Below, piece after piece: positions 31,169-40,432 of a DNA stretch of 64,000 nt (positions within the stretch are counted from its first letter, which is position 1; each line of letters begins with the position of its first letter). A program made the position numbers and the translations under genes. The notes under the pieces are model-generated. The model was given only the letters and a program-made list of their open reading frames with translations. It was not told the origin of the DNA and did not search any database. This stretch comes from Rhodococcus xishaensis (GTDB taxonomy: Bacteria; Actinomycetota; Actinomycetes; Mycobacteriales; Mycobacteriaceae), in NCBI RefSeq assembly GCF_004011825.1, contig NZ_RKLO01000002.1:496001-560000 (forward strand). The letters run 5' to 3'.

Positions 31169-32332
31169 ATGAGTTCCGAGAGTTCGCACAGCGCCGCGTT
31201 CGACCGCGCCGACGCATCCCGGTTCCCAACCGCCGTGTATGCGGACCGACTGGCCCGAGCGGCGCAGGTCGCCGAGCGGTCCGGGATCGACGGTCTCCTC
31301 ATCACCCCCGGACCCGATCTGCGGTATCTGATCGGGTCGCGTGCGGACTCGTTCGAACGGCTGACCTGCCTGGTCGTGCCGTCGGACGGAAGCCCGCCCT
31401 CGGTGGTGCTGCCGCGTCTCGAGCTTGCATCACTGGGGGACTCGGCCGTTTCCGAGCTCGACCTTCCCGTACACGATTGGGTGGACGGCGTCGACCCGTA
31501 CGAGCTGGTGGCATCGCTCTTGCCGGAGGGCCCGCGTACCGCGGTTGCCGACGCAATGCCGGCTCTGCATCTGGTTCCGCTGATCAGGCGTTTCGGCGCG
31601 GTACCCGTGCTGGCCACCGGCGTGCTGCGTGAGCTACGGATGATCAAGGACGAGGCCGAGATCGAGGCATTGCGCCGCGCCGGCGCTGCGATCGACCGCG
31701 TGCACGCGCGGATGGACGAATGGTTGCGGCCGGGACGGACCGAGGCCGAGATCGCCTCGGACATCAGCGCCGCGATCCTCGCGGAGGGGCACACCGAGGC
31801 GGCGTTCGTGATTGTCGGCTCTGGTCCGCACGGGGCCGATCCGCATCATGAGGTGTCCGATCGGGTTATCGAGTCCGGCGACATCGTGGTGATCGACATC
31901 GGCGGGCCGGTCGAACCCGGCTACAACTCCGACTCCACCCGCACGTACAGCGTCGGCGAGCCGGATTCGGGGGTGGCGGACAGGATCGACACACTCGCGG
32001 CGGCCCAACGCGCCGCGGTCGAGGCAGTGCGCCCCGGCGCCACGGCCGAATCCGTCGACGCCGCGGCTCGCGACCTCCTCGCCGAGGCCGGACTCGCGGA
32101 TGTGTTCGTGCACCGCACCGGCCACGGTATCGGCCTGTCGGTTCACGAGGAGCCGTACATCGTTGCCGGGAACACGATCACACTCGAACCGGGAATGGCC
32201 TTCAGCATCGAACCGGGCATCTACTTTCGCGGACAGTGGGGCGCACGGATCGAGGACATCGTCGTCGTCACCGAGGACGGGTGCGAGCCGATGAACCGAC
32301 GCCCGCGCGGGCTGACGGTCCTGCCCGGCTGA
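31169..32332 (+). CDS. M24-family Xaa-Pro peptidase
   Basis: A 387-residue metallopeptidase. The N-terminal creatinase/prolidase-like domain (about 25-155) is followed by the pita-bread catalytic domain. Metal ligands are visible in [20 protein letters not shown] (two Asp), [15 protein letters not shown] (His), FSIEPGIYF (Glu) and ARIEDIVVV (Glu). It probably cleaves Xaa-Pro bonds in cytoplasmic peptides; it occupies the place of pepE (Rv2089c). Start set by the -10 box and the [12 protein letters not shown]-terminus. Confidence 0.9.
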   Translation: MSSESSHSAAFDRADASRFPTAVYADRLARAAQVAERSGIDGLLITPGPDLRYLIGSRADSFERLTCLVVPSDGSPPSVVLPRLELASLGDSAVSELDLPVHDWVDGVDPYELVASLLPEGPRTAVADAMPALHLVPLIRRFGAVPVLATGVLRELRMIKDEAEIEALRRAGAAIDRVHARMDEWLRPGRTEAEIASDISAAILAEGHTEAAFVIVGSGPHGADPHHEVSDRVIESGDIVVIDIGGPVEPGYNSDSTRTYSVGEPDSGVADRIDTLAAAQRAAVEAVRPGATAESVDAAARDLLAEAGLADVFVHRTGHGIGLSVHEEPYIVAGNTITLEPGMAFSIEPGIYFRGQWGARIEDIVVVTEDGCEPMNRRPRGLTVLPG

Positions 32333-32382
32333 TTTCGTCGTCGAATAGCCGGTCCAAACAGACGATTCCACGGTGCGGTAGT

Positions 32383-32796
32383 TCACCGTGCGATGAGGAT
32401 TGCGGACCCCATGACGCGCTCGACGGAGATCTCGACGACGACCCTGGTCGGGTTCTCGCGGGGCGTGCGGTACCGGGCCGCGTAACGCTCCTCGGCGTCC
32501 ACGACGGACTCCCGATCCGAAAGGACACGGGCGGACCCCTCGAGTGTGAGCCAACGACCACCGTCGACCTGGCTGACCGCGCCGTAGCCGCCGCGGTCGG
32601 CGTTGCGGGCCTTCTGGGACGCGTCGTTCGTGATGATCCGGACGAGTCGGGCTTCAGGATCCCATGTGAAGCCAACGGCCACGACGTGCGGCGTGCCGTC
32701 CTTGCGCAAGGTCGTCAGGGTCGCCAGATGTCGCTCGGTGAGGAACGTCGCGGCTTCGGCGGTCAGGTGGGAGGGATCGGACGGGGTTGGAGCCAT
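32383..32796 (-). CDS. F420H2-dependent biliverdin reductase-like (Rv2074 type)
   Basis: A 137-residue split-barrel protein closely resembling M. tuberculosis Rv2074, an F420H2-dependent biliverdin reductase. Shared segments are [58 protein letters not shown] and [16 protein letters not shown]. The natural substrate in this organism is not shown. TACCGT lies 6 nt before the ATG at 32796. Divergent from the SDR gene, as in M. tuberculosis. Confidence 0.88.
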   Translation of the reverse strand: MAPTPSDPSHLTAEAATFLTERHLATLTTLRKDGTPHVVAVGFTWDPEARLVRIITNDASQKARNADRGGYGAVSQVDGGRWLTLEGSARVLSDRESVVDAEERYAARYRTPRENPTRVVVEISVERVMGSAILIAR

Positions 32797-32802
32797 GCCC
32801 CG

Positions 32803-32808
32803 ACGGTA
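32803..32808 (-). promoter_or_regulatory. -10 box for leaderless F420 reductase gene
   Basis: TACCGT on the minus strand ends 6 nt before the ATG at 32796. A weaker GACACT sits at 32829-32834 on the plus strand, 6 nt before the divergent SDR start. Confidence 0.45.
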
Positions 32809-32840
32809 CTCGAGCGGCGCGAATCCGTGACACTGAAGGC

Positions 32841-33638
32841 ATGACACCGAAAGGCACGACACCGAGAGGCTCGAGTGGCACGGACAGAGGGACGGACGCC
32901 GCGCCCGGATCGCTGGTGCTGCTGGGCGGCCGCAGCGAGATCGGGCTGGAAGTAGCGCAGCGGTTGGCGTCCGGCCGGGTAGTGGTACTCGCCGCTCGGC
33001 GCAGTGATGACCTCGAACGGGAGCGGCAGGTCGTGTTGGACGCGGGCGCAGCCGAGGTGCACTGCATCGAGTTCGAGGCCGACCGGGTCGCCGACCACCC
33101 GGCGGTGTTGTCCGTGATCGCCGAACGGTACGGCCCCATCGGCGTGGCAGTCCTCGCGTTCGGTGTTCTCGGCGATCAGGCCCGCGCCGAACGGGACGCG
33201 GGCCATGCCCTCGCAGTCCTGCACACGGACTACGTCGCCCAGATCAGCGTGCTGACGCATTTGGCGAACCTGATGCGGGCGCACGGGTCGGGACAGATCG
33301 TGGTGTTCTCGTCCGTAGCGGGTGTGCGCGTGCGGCGCGCGAACTACGTGTACGGATCGGCGAAGGCCGGCCTGGACGGTTTCGCGAGTGGACTGGCGGA
33401 CGCCCTGCACGGCAGCGGTGTCCGACTGCTTCTGGTGCGCCCAGGATTTGTCATCGGCCGGATGACCGAGGGCATGAAGCCCGCTCCGCTGTCGAGCACC
33501 CCGCAACAGGTGGCCGACGCGGTCGTGAACGGCCTGAGCAAGGGACGCGAGCGTGTTTGGGTGCCTTCGCTGCTTCGCCCGGTCTTCTTCGTGATGCGGC
33601 TACTGCCGCAGTTCGTGTGGCGGCGGATGCCCCGGTGA
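32841..33638 (+). CDS. short-chain dehydrogenase/reductase
   Basis: A 265-residue SDR, DprE2-like in layout. A short Thr/Gly-rich tail precedes the nucleotide fold: [20 protein letters not shown] is a GxxxxxGxxG-type loop. [20 protein letters not shown] and the following K give the Ser and YxxxK active site. It corresponds in position to Rv2073c. The cobL GTG overlaps its stop (GTGA), so it heads the cobLMK transcript even though no corrinoid role is known. Confidence 0.85.
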   Translation: MTPKGTTPRGSSGTDRGTDAAPGSLVLLGGRSEIGLEVAQRLASGRVVVLAARRSDDLERERQVVLDAGAAEVHCIEFEADRVADHPAVLSVIAERYGPIGVAVLAFGVLGDQARAERDAGHALAVLHTDYVAQISVLTHLANLMRAHGSGQIVVFSSVAGVRVRRANYVYGSAKAGLDGFASGLADALHGSGVRLLLVRPGFVIGRMTEGMKPAPLSSTPQQVADAVVNGLSKGRERVWVPSLLRPVFFVMRLLPQFVWRRMPR

Positions 33639-33742
33639 GCGAAGCGAACCGCTCCAACGCCGTGAGCGAAACGAGCCCCGACAGCGCCGTGAGCGAAACG
33701 AGCCCCGACAGCGCCGTGAGCGAAGCGAACCCCGACAGCGCC
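33635..33742 (+). repeat. four 27-bp tandem repeats at the 5' end of cobL
   Basis: Units begin at 33635, 33662, 33689 and 33716. Units 2 and 3 are identical; units 1 and 4 differ slightly. Each unit starts with an in-frame GTG and encodes nine residues ([36 protein letters not shown]). Confidence 0.9.
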
Positions 33743-34999
33743 GTCACGGACCGGATCGTCGTGGTGGGTATAGGCGCCGACGGCTGGGATGGCCTCTCCC
33801 CGCGCGGAAGGCGCGCTGTCGAGCACGCCGAAGTGCTGATGGGTTCTCCGCGCCAGCTCGCTCTGGTCCCGGAGTCGGCCGCGGTGCGTGTGCCCTGGCC
33901 GACACCTATGCTTCCGGCGATCGCCGAACTGTTGGAGAAACATCGTGGGCGCCGCGTGTGCGCGCTCGCCAGCGGGGACCCGATGTTCCACGGCATCGGG
34001 GTGACGCTGGGACGGATCCTCGGGCCGGAACGGCTACAGGTGATCGCGCACCCGTCGTCGGTGTCCCTGGCGTGCGCACGGCTGGGGTGGGCGCTGCACG
34101 AGACCCCTACCGTGAGCCTCGTGAACCGCCCGGTGGCCACGCTCGCTCCGGATCTGCTCGACGGTGCACGCCTGCTGGTTCTCTCGAACGACGAGCACAC
34201 CCCCGCTGCGGTGGCCGGCGTATTGTGTCGCAGTGGCTTCGGCGACAGCCGGGTCGTCGTGCTGGAGCAGCTGGGTGGACCGGGGGAGAATGTCGTCGAG
34301 GGCGTCGCCGCGTCGTGGGATCTTCCCGCAGGGGACCCGCTCAACGTCATCGCGGTGGAGGTTCGGGGCGCGGGCGCATTGCGTCTGACCCGGACCCCGG
34401 GGCTGCCCGACGCGGCCTACAGTGGTGACGGGCAGATGACAAAGCATGAGGTCCGTGCGCTCACCCTCAGTGCGCTCGCTCCGGCTCCGGGTGAGGTGCT
34501 GTGGGATGTCGGCGGCGGCTCCGGAACCATCGGGATCGAGTGGATGCGTAGCCATCCCCGGTGTCACGCCGTCGTGTTCGAGCGCGAGGAGTCCCGAGTC
34601 CAGCAGATCCGCGACAACTCGGCCGCTCTCGGCGTTCCCACGCTTCGGGTGTCCGCAACCGCACCCGAGGCCTTCACGCGGGAGAGTTCCGTGCCGGACG
34701 CGATCTTCGTCGGCGGCGGCGTCACGCAGCCCGGCCTGCTCGACGCGTGCTGGGGCCGGTTGCGGCCGGGTGGGCGCATGGTGGTCAACGCCGTAACCAC
34801 CGAAGCGGAAGCGCTGGTGTTGCAGTGGCATTCCGGACGCGGGGGAGCGTTGCGCAAGTTCCAGATCTATCGTGGTGAGCCGCTCGGGGGATTCACGGCA
34901 TGGCGGCCGCAGTTGCCGGTGACGCAGTGGACTGTCACCAAGCCAGGGGATGGCCCAGGGACTGGCCCAGGGAATAGCACTGAAAGGGATGCACCATGA
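33635..34999 (+). CDS. cobL: precorrin-6Y C5,15-methyltransferase (decarboxylating)
   Basis: A 454-residue bifunctional enzyme of the aerobic cobalamin route. The N-terminal CobE-like tetrapyrrole methylase domain starts at RIVVVGIGADGWDGLSPRGR (residue about 39) and includes CALASGDPMFHGIGVTLGR. The C-terminal CbiT-like domain has the AdoMet loop LWDVGGGSGTIGIEWMRSHP near residue 288. It methylates C5 and C15 and removes the C12 acetate carboxyl. The first 36 residues are four 9-residue repeats and are not part of the catalytic fold. The GTG at 33635 overlaps the SDR stop; later repeat GTGs are alternatives. cobM overlaps by 4 bp. Confidence 0.95.
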   Translation: MSEANRSNAVSETSPDSAVSETSPDSAVSEANPDSAVTDRIVVVGIGADGWDGLSPRGRRAVEHAEVLMGSPRQLALVPESAAVRVPWPTPMLPAIAELLEKHRGRRVCALASGDPMFHGIGVTLGRILGPERLQVIAHPSSVSLACARLGWALHETPTVSLVNRPVATLAPDLLDGARLLVLSNDEHTPAAVAGVLCRSGFGDSRVVVLEQLGGPGENVVEGVAASWDLPAGDPLNVIAVEVRGAGALRLTRTPGLPDAAYSGDGQMTKHEVRALTLSALAPAPGEVLWDVGGGSGTIGIEWMRSHPRCHAVVFEREESRVQQIRDNSAALGVPTLRVSATAPEAFTRESSVPDAIFVGGGVTQPGLLDACWGRLRPGGRMVVNAVTTEAEALVLQWHSGRGGALRKFQIYRGEPLGGFTAWRPQLPVTQWTVTKPGDGPGTGPGNSTERDAP

Positions 35000-35745
35000 C
35001 CGTCCACTTCATCGGAGCCGGACCAGGTGCCCCTGACCTGATCACGCTGAGGGCTTCGCGCATCATCGCCGAATGCCCGGTGTGTTTGTACGCGGGCAGC
35101 CTGGTGCCCGGGGAACTGCTGACGCTGTGTCCCGACGACGCTGAAGTGATCGACACCGCCCGCATGAGTCTCGACGAGATCATTGAGGAGCTCATTGCCG
35201 CGGATGCCGCCGGCCGCGACGTCGCCCGCCTGCATTCCGGTGATCCGTCGATCTATTCGGCGGTGGCCGAGCAGGTTCGTCGGCTCGACGCCGCCGGCGT
35301 CGCCTACGACATCGTGCCCGGTGTTCCAGCGTTCACTGCTGCTGCCGCCGCGCTCGGTCGGGAACTGACCGTCCCGGGTGTGTCACAGTCGATCGTGCTG
35401 ACCCGGGTGTCCACGCTGTCGACTGCGATGCCGCCGGGCGAGGATCTGCGCTCGCTGGGGCGCAGCGGCGCAACCATGGTGGTGCATCTCGGCGCACACC
35501 GGATCGAGCAGATAGTCGAGGAGTTGTCGGAGAACTACGGATCCGATTGCCCGGCAGCGGTGGTCGCGTTCGCGAGCAGGCTCGACGAGATCGTCGTGCG
35601 CGGCACACTTGCGACACTCGTCGAACAGGTCCATGCTGCCGGGATCACCAAGACGGCCGTGGTTTTCGTGGGCCGCGTCCTCGCTGCCGAGGGTTTCCCG
35701 GACAGCTATCTGTACTCGGCCACACGGCCCCGCGGCACCCACTGA
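34996..35745 (+). CDS. cobM: precorrin-4 C11-methyltransferase
   Basis: A 249-residue tetrapyrrole methylase. VHFIGAGPGAPDLITLRASR is the N-terminal loop and RLHSGDPSIYSAVAEQVRRL the second motif; VPGVPAFTAAAAALGRELTV follows. It methylates C11 of precorrin-4. Start (ATGA) overlaps cobL and the 3' end overlaps cobK by one base (TGATG). Confidence 0.96.
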   Translation: MTVHFIGAGPGAPDLITLRASRIIAECPVCLYAGSLVPGELLTLCPDDAEVIDTARMSLDEIIEELIAADAAGRDVARLHSGDPSIYSAVAEQVRRLDAAGVAYDIVPGVPAFTAAAAALGRELTVPGVSQSIVLTRVSTLSTAMPPGEDLRSLGRSGATMVVHLGAHRIEQIVEELSENYGSDCPAAVVAFASRLDEIVVRGTLATLVEQVHAAGITKTAVVFVGRVLAAEGFPDSYLYSATRPRGTH

Positions 35746-36488
35746 TGCGTCGAGTCCTCGTCCTAGGAGGCACTTCCGAGGCACGGATGCTCGCCTCCCG
35801 GCTCGACCAGGATCCGACGCTGGAGGTGATCTCATCGCTGGCCGGCCGCGTGCGTGAGCCGGTTCTTCCTACCGGGCGGGTACGGATCGGTGGCTTCGGC
35901 GGCGCAGGGGCTCTGGCAGCGTGGTTGCGGACCAATGACATCGATGCGGTCGTCGACGCGACTCATCCGTTCGCCGGTCGAATCACCGCCAACGCCTCTG
36001 CCGCAGCTACCGAGGCCTGCGTGCCGATCCTCGTGCTCCGTCGCCCCGAGTGGGTCGCCGGCCCGCGCGATCACTGGCATGAAGTCGCGGATCTGGCAGC
36101 GGCGGCTGAGTCGGTGCCGACCGTGGGGGAGCGGGTGTTCCTGACAATCGGCAGACAGGGCGTCGGCGCGTTCGCCGACTGTCCGGGATGGTTTCTGGTC
36201 CGGGCAATTGATCCGCCTGAAGCCAGGATGCCCCGTGACTCCGAACTTCTACTTGCCCGTGGACCGTTCACGGTCGACGAAGAGCTCACGCTCATGCTCG
36301 AGCACCGCATCGATGTGCTCGTAACGAAGAACAGTGGGGGAGAACTCACTTCAGCGAAGCTCGAAGCAGCGCGCGCGCTGGGGGTGCCGGTTGTGATGGT
36401 GGCCCGGACTCCGATCCCACCGGGGGTGCAGTCGACGGCTGATCTCGATTCTGCAGTCCGCTGGGTTTCCGAACCGCATCGATGTTGA
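35745..36488 (+). CDS. cobK: precorrin-6A reductase
   Basis: A 247-residue CobK/CbiJ that reduces precorrin-6A to 6B with NADPH. The N-terminus VLVLGGTSEARMLASRL is the nucleotide loop, and VVDATHPFAGRITANASAA and VLVTKNSGGELTSAKLEAAR are conserved. The ATG at 35745 shares a base with the cobM stop. It is the last gene of the SDR-cobL-cobM-cobK run. Confidence 0.96.
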   Translation: MRRVLVLGGTSEARMLASRLDQDPTLEVISSLAGRVREPVLPTGRVRIGGFGGAGALAAWLRTNDIDAVVDATHPFAGRITANASAAATEACVPILVLRRPEWVAGPRDHWHEVADLAAAAESVPTVGERVFLTIGRQGVGAFADCPGWFLVRAIDPPEARMPRDSELLLARGPFTVDEELTLMLEHRIDVLVTKNSGGELTSAKLEAARALGVPVVMVARTPIPPGVQSTADLDSAVRWVSEPHRC

Positions 36489-36926
36489 TCCGCGAGCCGG
36501 CGGGTGTCACCCTCGGCGTCACCTCGGGTGCCACCCCGCATACGGACATCGGTACGGGACGGAACACCAGGAATACTAGAACCTAGGCCACGTACATCAC
36601 CAACTACCAATCACCGCCACTCGCCACACAACTTCCTCACCTCAATCAACTAGGTGAACCAGTCCTGGTTGAGTGCCCGATCTCGACCGTCTCGCCAGGA
36701 GACCGCCGACGATCGAGGCCGTGGCGAAGATCGCCCGTCACTTGCTCGCAGACAGCGGCCTCCGCCTCGGGGGAGAAGACGCCGGAAGCTCCGCCGCCGA
36801 CTACCACGCCATCGCCGTCACTGGGACTGTTCTCAATCTCGGTCATATCGGCACCATCGCCCGACGTCCTCGCGTCTTGCAAGAAATCATGCCGTTTCGG
36901 CAAGAATCCCGGCCGCCGACGGTCCT
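36489..36926. other. 438-bp convergent intergenic region, no confident gene
   Basis: It lies between the 3' ends of cobK (plus) and cobIJ (minus). It holds copy 2 of the 35-bp motif (36548-36582), an A/T-richer stretch near 36590-36660, and a small inverted repeat AACCAG-TC-CTGGTT (36657-36670). Two short frames exist: plus 36673-36939 (88 codons from GTG) and minus from an ATG near 36845 to 36646 (66 codons). Neither has a ribosome site, a -10 box at leaderless distance, or a recognised family. Confidence 0.6.
36548..36582. repeat. 35-bp dispersed motif, copy 2
   Basis: Matches 2285-2319 at 28 of 35 positions with no gap; differences are at motif positions 8, 9, 18-21 and 30. It lies 60 bp beyond the cobK stop. 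Confidence 0.6.
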
Positions 36927-38414
36927 TCAGCCCGGGTAGTGCCGCGGCGTGAAGACCCGTGGACCTCGTGCGCTCTCGACGACCGTGGTTGTCGACGAAC
37001 CGACGATCAGTAGGCACCGCATGTCGACGTCGGCGGGATCGAGGTCGGCCAGACCGACGATCTTGACCGACTCCTGCGGACCGGCGATGTCGCGGCCAAT
37101 GATCACGGGCGTGTCGGGGGAGCGGTGCTCGAGGATGAGGTCGCGCATTGCGGCGACCTGCCATGTACGGGACTTCGACGCCGGGTTGTACACGGCGAAG
37201 GCCATGTCCGCGCTTGCGACCGCGGAGATGCGCTTGGCGACGATGTCCCATGGCTTGAGCCTGTCCGACAGCGAGAGCATCGCGTAATCGTGGCCCAGCG
37301 GGGCGCCGACCCGGCTGGCGACCGCGTTCGCGGCGGTCACGCCGGGCAGCACCCGGACCGGAACGTCCTTCCACTGGTCCTCGGACGCGACCTCGAGCAC
37401 GGCGGCGGCCATCGCGAACACGCCCGGATCGCCGGACGAGACGACCGCGACGCGGGCACCGTGCTTGGCCAGATCGAGCGCCATCGCCGCCCGTTCGGCC
37501 TCGACGCGGTTGTCGCTGGCGTGCCGACGCTGCCCTGGCCGCACCGGGACTCGGTCGATGTAGGTGGTGTATCCGACGAGATCGGTGGCCTGCGCCAACT
37601 CCTTCCGGACCTGCGGCGTCGTCCACGTCCGGTCACCGGGGCCGAGTCCGACGACGACCACCTCGCCACCGACGGGTGGAGCGTCGGGGCGACTGTTCAC
37701 CGGGCTCGGGACGATCGCGATCGAGAAGTACGGCACGTCCGCGTCGTCGACGTCGTCGGCCGAGGCGACTCGCTGCCGGTCGGTGCTGGCGCGTTCGACG
37801 TAGCGAGCCTCGTCGATTCGTCCCGCATCCTTCAATGCTTGGCGTACAACCGGATAGGTGCGTCCGAGCTTCATGATTGCGGCGGCGTCGGTCTCGCGCA
37901 GGCGTCGGGTCAGTTCGTCCTGCGGCAGGGTGCCCGGCAGGACGGTCAACACCTCCTCGCCCTCGACGAGCGGCTCGGAGAGGGCGGCGGACGCGGCGCT
38001 GACGGAGGTGACCCCGGGGATGACCTCGACCTCGAACCGGTCGGCCAACCGCTTGTGCATGTGCATGTACGAGCTGAAGAAGAGCGGGTCTCCGGCGGCT
38101 AGGAGAGCGACACTGCGCCCCGCCTCGAGATGCGCGGCCAGACGCTCGGCGGACTGTTCGTAGAACTCGTCCATCGCTGCCTGGTAGCCGCCCGGATGGT
38201 CGATCGTCTCGGTGGTTACCGGGTAGATCAGGTGCTCCTCGATCTGTCCCTCCCGCATGTACGGCGCGGCGACACCACGAGAGATGCTGCGGCCGTGCCG
38301 CGCACTGTGGAATGCGATGACGTCGGCCTCACCGATCACGCGGACCGCCTTGACCGTCATCAGTTCGGGGTCGCCGGGTCCGATCCCGACCCCCCACAGC
38401 TTTCCGGTGCTCAT
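36927..38414 (-). CDS. cobIJ: fused precorrin-2 C20- and precorrin-3B C17-methyltransferase
   Basis: A 495-residue fusion of two tetrapyrrole methylases. Residues 1-240 are Cob[21 protein letters not shown] and [20 protein letters not shown]. Residues about 250-495 are Cob[21 protein letters not shown] and [20 protein letters not shown], ending with [19 protein letters not shown]. They catalyse C20 methylation of precorrin-2 and ring contraction with C17 methylation after CobG. The fusion is common in actinobacteria. The start overlaps the cobH stop (ATGA). Confidence 0.96.
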   Translation of the reverse strand: MSTGKLWGVGIGPGDPELMTVKAVRVIGEADVIAFHSARHGRSISRGVAAPYMREGQIEEHLIYPVTTETIDHPGGYQAAMDEFYEQSAERLAAHLEAGRSVALLAAGDPLFFSSYMHMHKRLADRFEVEVIPGVTSVSAASAALSEPLVEGEEVLTVLPGTLPQDELTRRLRETDAAAIMKLGRTYPVVRQALKDAGRIDEARYVERASTDRQRVASADDVDDADVPYFSIAIVPSPVNSRPDAPPVGGEVVVVGLGPGDRTWTTPQVRKELAQATDLVGYTTYIDRVPVRPGQRRHASDNRVEAERAAMALDLAKHGARVAVVSSGDPGVFAMAAAVLEVASEDQWKDVPVRVLPGVTAANAVASRVGAPLGHDYAMLSLSDRLKPWDIVAKRISAVASADMAFAVYNPASKSRTWQVAAMRDLILEHRSPDTPVIIGRDIAGPQESVKIVGLADLDPADVDMRCLLIVGSSTTTVVESARGPRVFTPRHYPG

Positions 38415-39049
38415 TCCCTTTCACTCGCAATCGCGTTCAGCGCCGCCGCGGTGATCGCGCTGCCGCCGCGGCGACCGCGAACCACCAGGTACTCGAGGCC
38501 GCTGGGGTGCTCGATCAGAGCCTCCTTGGACTCGGCGGCGCCGATAAACCCCACGGGCCCGCCGACTATCGCAGCGGGCCGCGGCGCGCCGGCCTCGAGC
38601 AGGGTCAGCAGGTGGAACAGGGCAGTGGGTGCATTGCCGATCGCGACAACCGCACCATCGAGTTTGGCGCCCCACAGCTCGAGTGCGGCCGCCGAGCGTG
38701 TGTTGTCGATTGTCTTGGCCAGCACGGGTACTCGCGGATCGTCGAGCAGGCACAGCACGTCGTTCCCGCGCGGCAAACGTTTGCGGGTCACCCCGGCTGC
38801 GACCATCTTCGCGTCGCACAGGATCGGTGCGCCACGGCGCAGCGCTTCGCGGGCGTCGGCGACGACGTTCGGGGTGAACGCGACGTCGGCGGCGAGATCG
38901 ACCTGACCGCTCGCGTGGATCATCCGGACGACGGCCTGCGAGACGTTGGCGGGGAATCGGGCGAGGTCCGCCTCGGCTCGGATGGTTGCGAAGGATTGAC
39001 GGTAGATCTCCGCACCGTCGCGGATGTAGTCGATCATGCGCCACACCAT
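38411..39049 (-). CDS. cobH: precorrin-8X methylmutase
   Basis: A 212-residue CobH that moves the methyl group from C11 to C12 to give hydrogenobyrinate. [20 protein letters not shown] opens the conserved region; the catalytic-His segment [18 protein letters not shown] follows; [20 protein letters not shown] and [20 protein letters not shown] close it. The start is uncertain: ATG at 39049 (7 bp after the cobG stop) is chosen, with ATG 39037 (matching the M. tuberculosis N-terminus as I recall) and ATG 39085 (overlapping cobG) as alternatives; none has a clear ribosome site. Confidence 0.94.
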   Translation of the reverse strand: MVWRMIDYIRDGAEIYRQSFATIRAEADLARFPANVSQAVVRMIHASGQVDLAADVAFTPNVVADAREALRRGAPILCDAKMVAAGVTRKRLPRGNDVLCLLDDPRVPVLAKTIDNTRSAAALELWGAKLDGAVVAIGNAPTALFHLLTLLEAGAPRPAAIVGGPVGFIGAAESKEALIEHPSGLEYLVVRGRRGGSAITAAALNAIASERE

Positions 39050-39056
39050 AGAGGCA

Positions 39057-40223
39057 TCACGAGGGGCCGTTCTCGGTGCCGTCATGACGGCTCGCCGTCG
39101 AGCGGTACCCGTCGGGACCCGCGACGACGTCTGTTACCTCGCCGTGGGGCCGACCGCACTTACGATCGCACCCCGACCAGTGCTGACGGCCCTGCGTGGG
39201 CAGGTCATCGCCCTCGATCGCGGCCCGTGCGTCGGCCCGGACGTCGGTGTGCGACCTGGCGCAGCCCGGTTGCCCCACACATGCACTGACCTGAAGGTAT
39301 GGCGAGTTCTCATCGAAGATCAGGCCCATCGGTGCGAGCACTCGGACCACCTGTTCGGCCGTCCACTCGTCGAGATCCGACAACAGCACCGACCGCCAGG
39401 GGGTGATCACGATCGGTTTCTCCACCGCGGCCAGGAACTCCGCGAGCCGGGCGGGGAGTGTGCCGAACGCGAGGCCACCTGCGAGCGTGACTCCGCCGTC
39501 GGGTTGGTCGAGCCATCCGATGGGGCCCGGTCCTGGCGCGTCGGGCAGCGCGAGGGGTTCGCCGTCGTTTTCGAGCCCGAGTCCTTCGAGGACCCGTTCG
39601 GTGCCACCGGGGACTTCGCTCAAGCGCCACGCGTCACCGCGGATCTCGTCGAAGGTGCGCGCCGCCGTCAGCAGCACCTCGACAGCGTCGATCTCCGCCA
39701 AGCGTGCACCGGTGTCCGCACCGGCCAGGATGAGCGCGAACCGCCCGTCCGAGAGCGCATGGACTCCAAGGTCGCCGCGCAAGCCCGATACGTCGCCGCT
39801 GCCGTCGTCGATCGTGAAGAGGGTGCGACCCGGCAGGTCGGCTAGTGCCGGATCGTCGCACAGCCCGCGGTCGAGCGCGGTGACGAGGCCCCGGACGTCG
39901 GCGTGCCCACCTATACGGCCGGACAGCGGCGAGGCGAGAATGTTGCGGACCCGCTCGTGCGTCGTCGACGGCAGCAGCCCGACAGCCTCGATACGCCGGG
40001 CGAAATCGTCCGGATCGCGCAGCGCGCGCAGCTGCAAGTTGCCGCGCGAGGTCAACTCGATCTCCCCCTTGCCGATCTCCTGGGCGGCTGCGGCCAGCGC
40101 CTGGAGCTGAGGCGACGTGACGACGCCACCGGGGATGCGGACGCGGGCGAGGGGGCCGTCGGCGGCCACGTGGACCTGGAGGGCGCCCGGGCATTTGTCG
40201 GGGCCGGAGCGTGGAGATGGCAC
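39057..40223 (-). CDS. cobG: precorrin-3B synthase
   Basis: A 388-residue CobG, an O2-dependent monooxygenase of the aerobic pathway related to sulfite/nitrite reductases. N-terminal halves show [20 protein letters not shown] and [17 protein letters not shown]. The 4Fe-4S/siroheme-type Cys cluster is [16 protein letters not shown] and [12 protein letters not shown]. Its presence shows the aerobic route. The GTG at 40223 is fixed by TAGCCT 6 nt upstream on the minus strand. It heads the cobG-cobH-cobIJ run, transcribed away from the riboswitch and cobN. Confidence 0.94.
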   Translation of the reverse strand: MPSPRSGPDKCPGALQVHVAADGPLARVRIPGGVVTSPQLQALAAAAQEIGKGEIELTSRGNLQLRALRDPDDFARRIEAVGLLPSTTHERVRNILASPLSGRIGGHADVRGLVTALDRGLCDDPALADLPGRTLFTIDDGSGDVSGLRGDLGVHALSDGRFALILAGADTGARLAEIDAVEVLLTAARTFDEIRGDAWRLSEVPGGTERVLEGLGLENDGEPLALPDAPGPGPIGWLDQPDGGVTLAGGLAFGTLPARLAEFLAAVEKPIVITPWRSVLLSDLDEWTAEQVVRVLAPMGLIFDENSPYLQVSACVGQPGCARSHTDVRADARAAIEGDDLPTQGRQHWSGCDRKCGRPHGEVTDVVAGPDGYRSTASRHDGTENGPS

Positions 40224-40229
40224 GCATCC

Positions 40230-40235
40230 AGGCTA
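40230..40235 (-). promoter_or_regulatory. -10 box for leaderless cobG
   Basis: TAGCCT on the minus strand ends 6 nt before the GTG at 40223. The cobGH-IJ transcript would therefore lack the riboswitch that precedes cobN. Confidence 0.5.
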
Positions 40236-40267
40236 GAGAAGTGCGGGCCCGGTGCGCGAACGGGTGA

Positions 40268-40280
40268 CCGGTAGCATCGT
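40268..40280 (+). promoter_or_regulatory. promoter -10 region for cobN
   Basis: CCGGTAGCATCGT contains TAGCAT (40272-40277), placing the likely transcript start near 40284, just before the riboswitch. The same 13-mer precedes tatA. Confidence 0.5.
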
Positions 40281-40283
40281 GCG

Positions 40284-40425
40284 CGACTGCGGCAGGAGAG
40301 GAAGCCGGTGGGATTCCGGCGCGGTCGCGCCACTGTGAGAGTCAGACCCTCTTCCGCCGTCCGAACCGCTTCCGGGAGTCCCATCTCGTCGGAACCTTGC
40401 CGTGGGGCGCGAAACCCCAGAAAGG
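40284..40425 (+). ncRNA. cobalamin riboswitch upstream of cobN
   Basis: The conserved core reads GGAAGCCGGTGGGATTCC at 40300-40317, then CGCCACTGTGA at 40327-40337, then the B12-box region AGAGTCAGACC (40337-40347). Near the gene a hairpin TGGGG-CGCGAAA-CCCCA (40403-40419) directly abuts the ribosome site AGAAAGG (40419-40425). This suggests control of translation initiation of cobN by adenosylcobalamin. No terminator-like T run is seen, so translational control is favoured. Exact boundaries are approximate. Confidence 0.88.
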
Positions 40426-40432
40426 CTGAACA

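Noticed and set aside
37125-38102. Plus-strand open frame of 325 codons opposite cobIJ
   Set aside because: Shadow of the cobIJ fusion, whose both halves carry clear methylase motifs; no homology seen in the plus frame.
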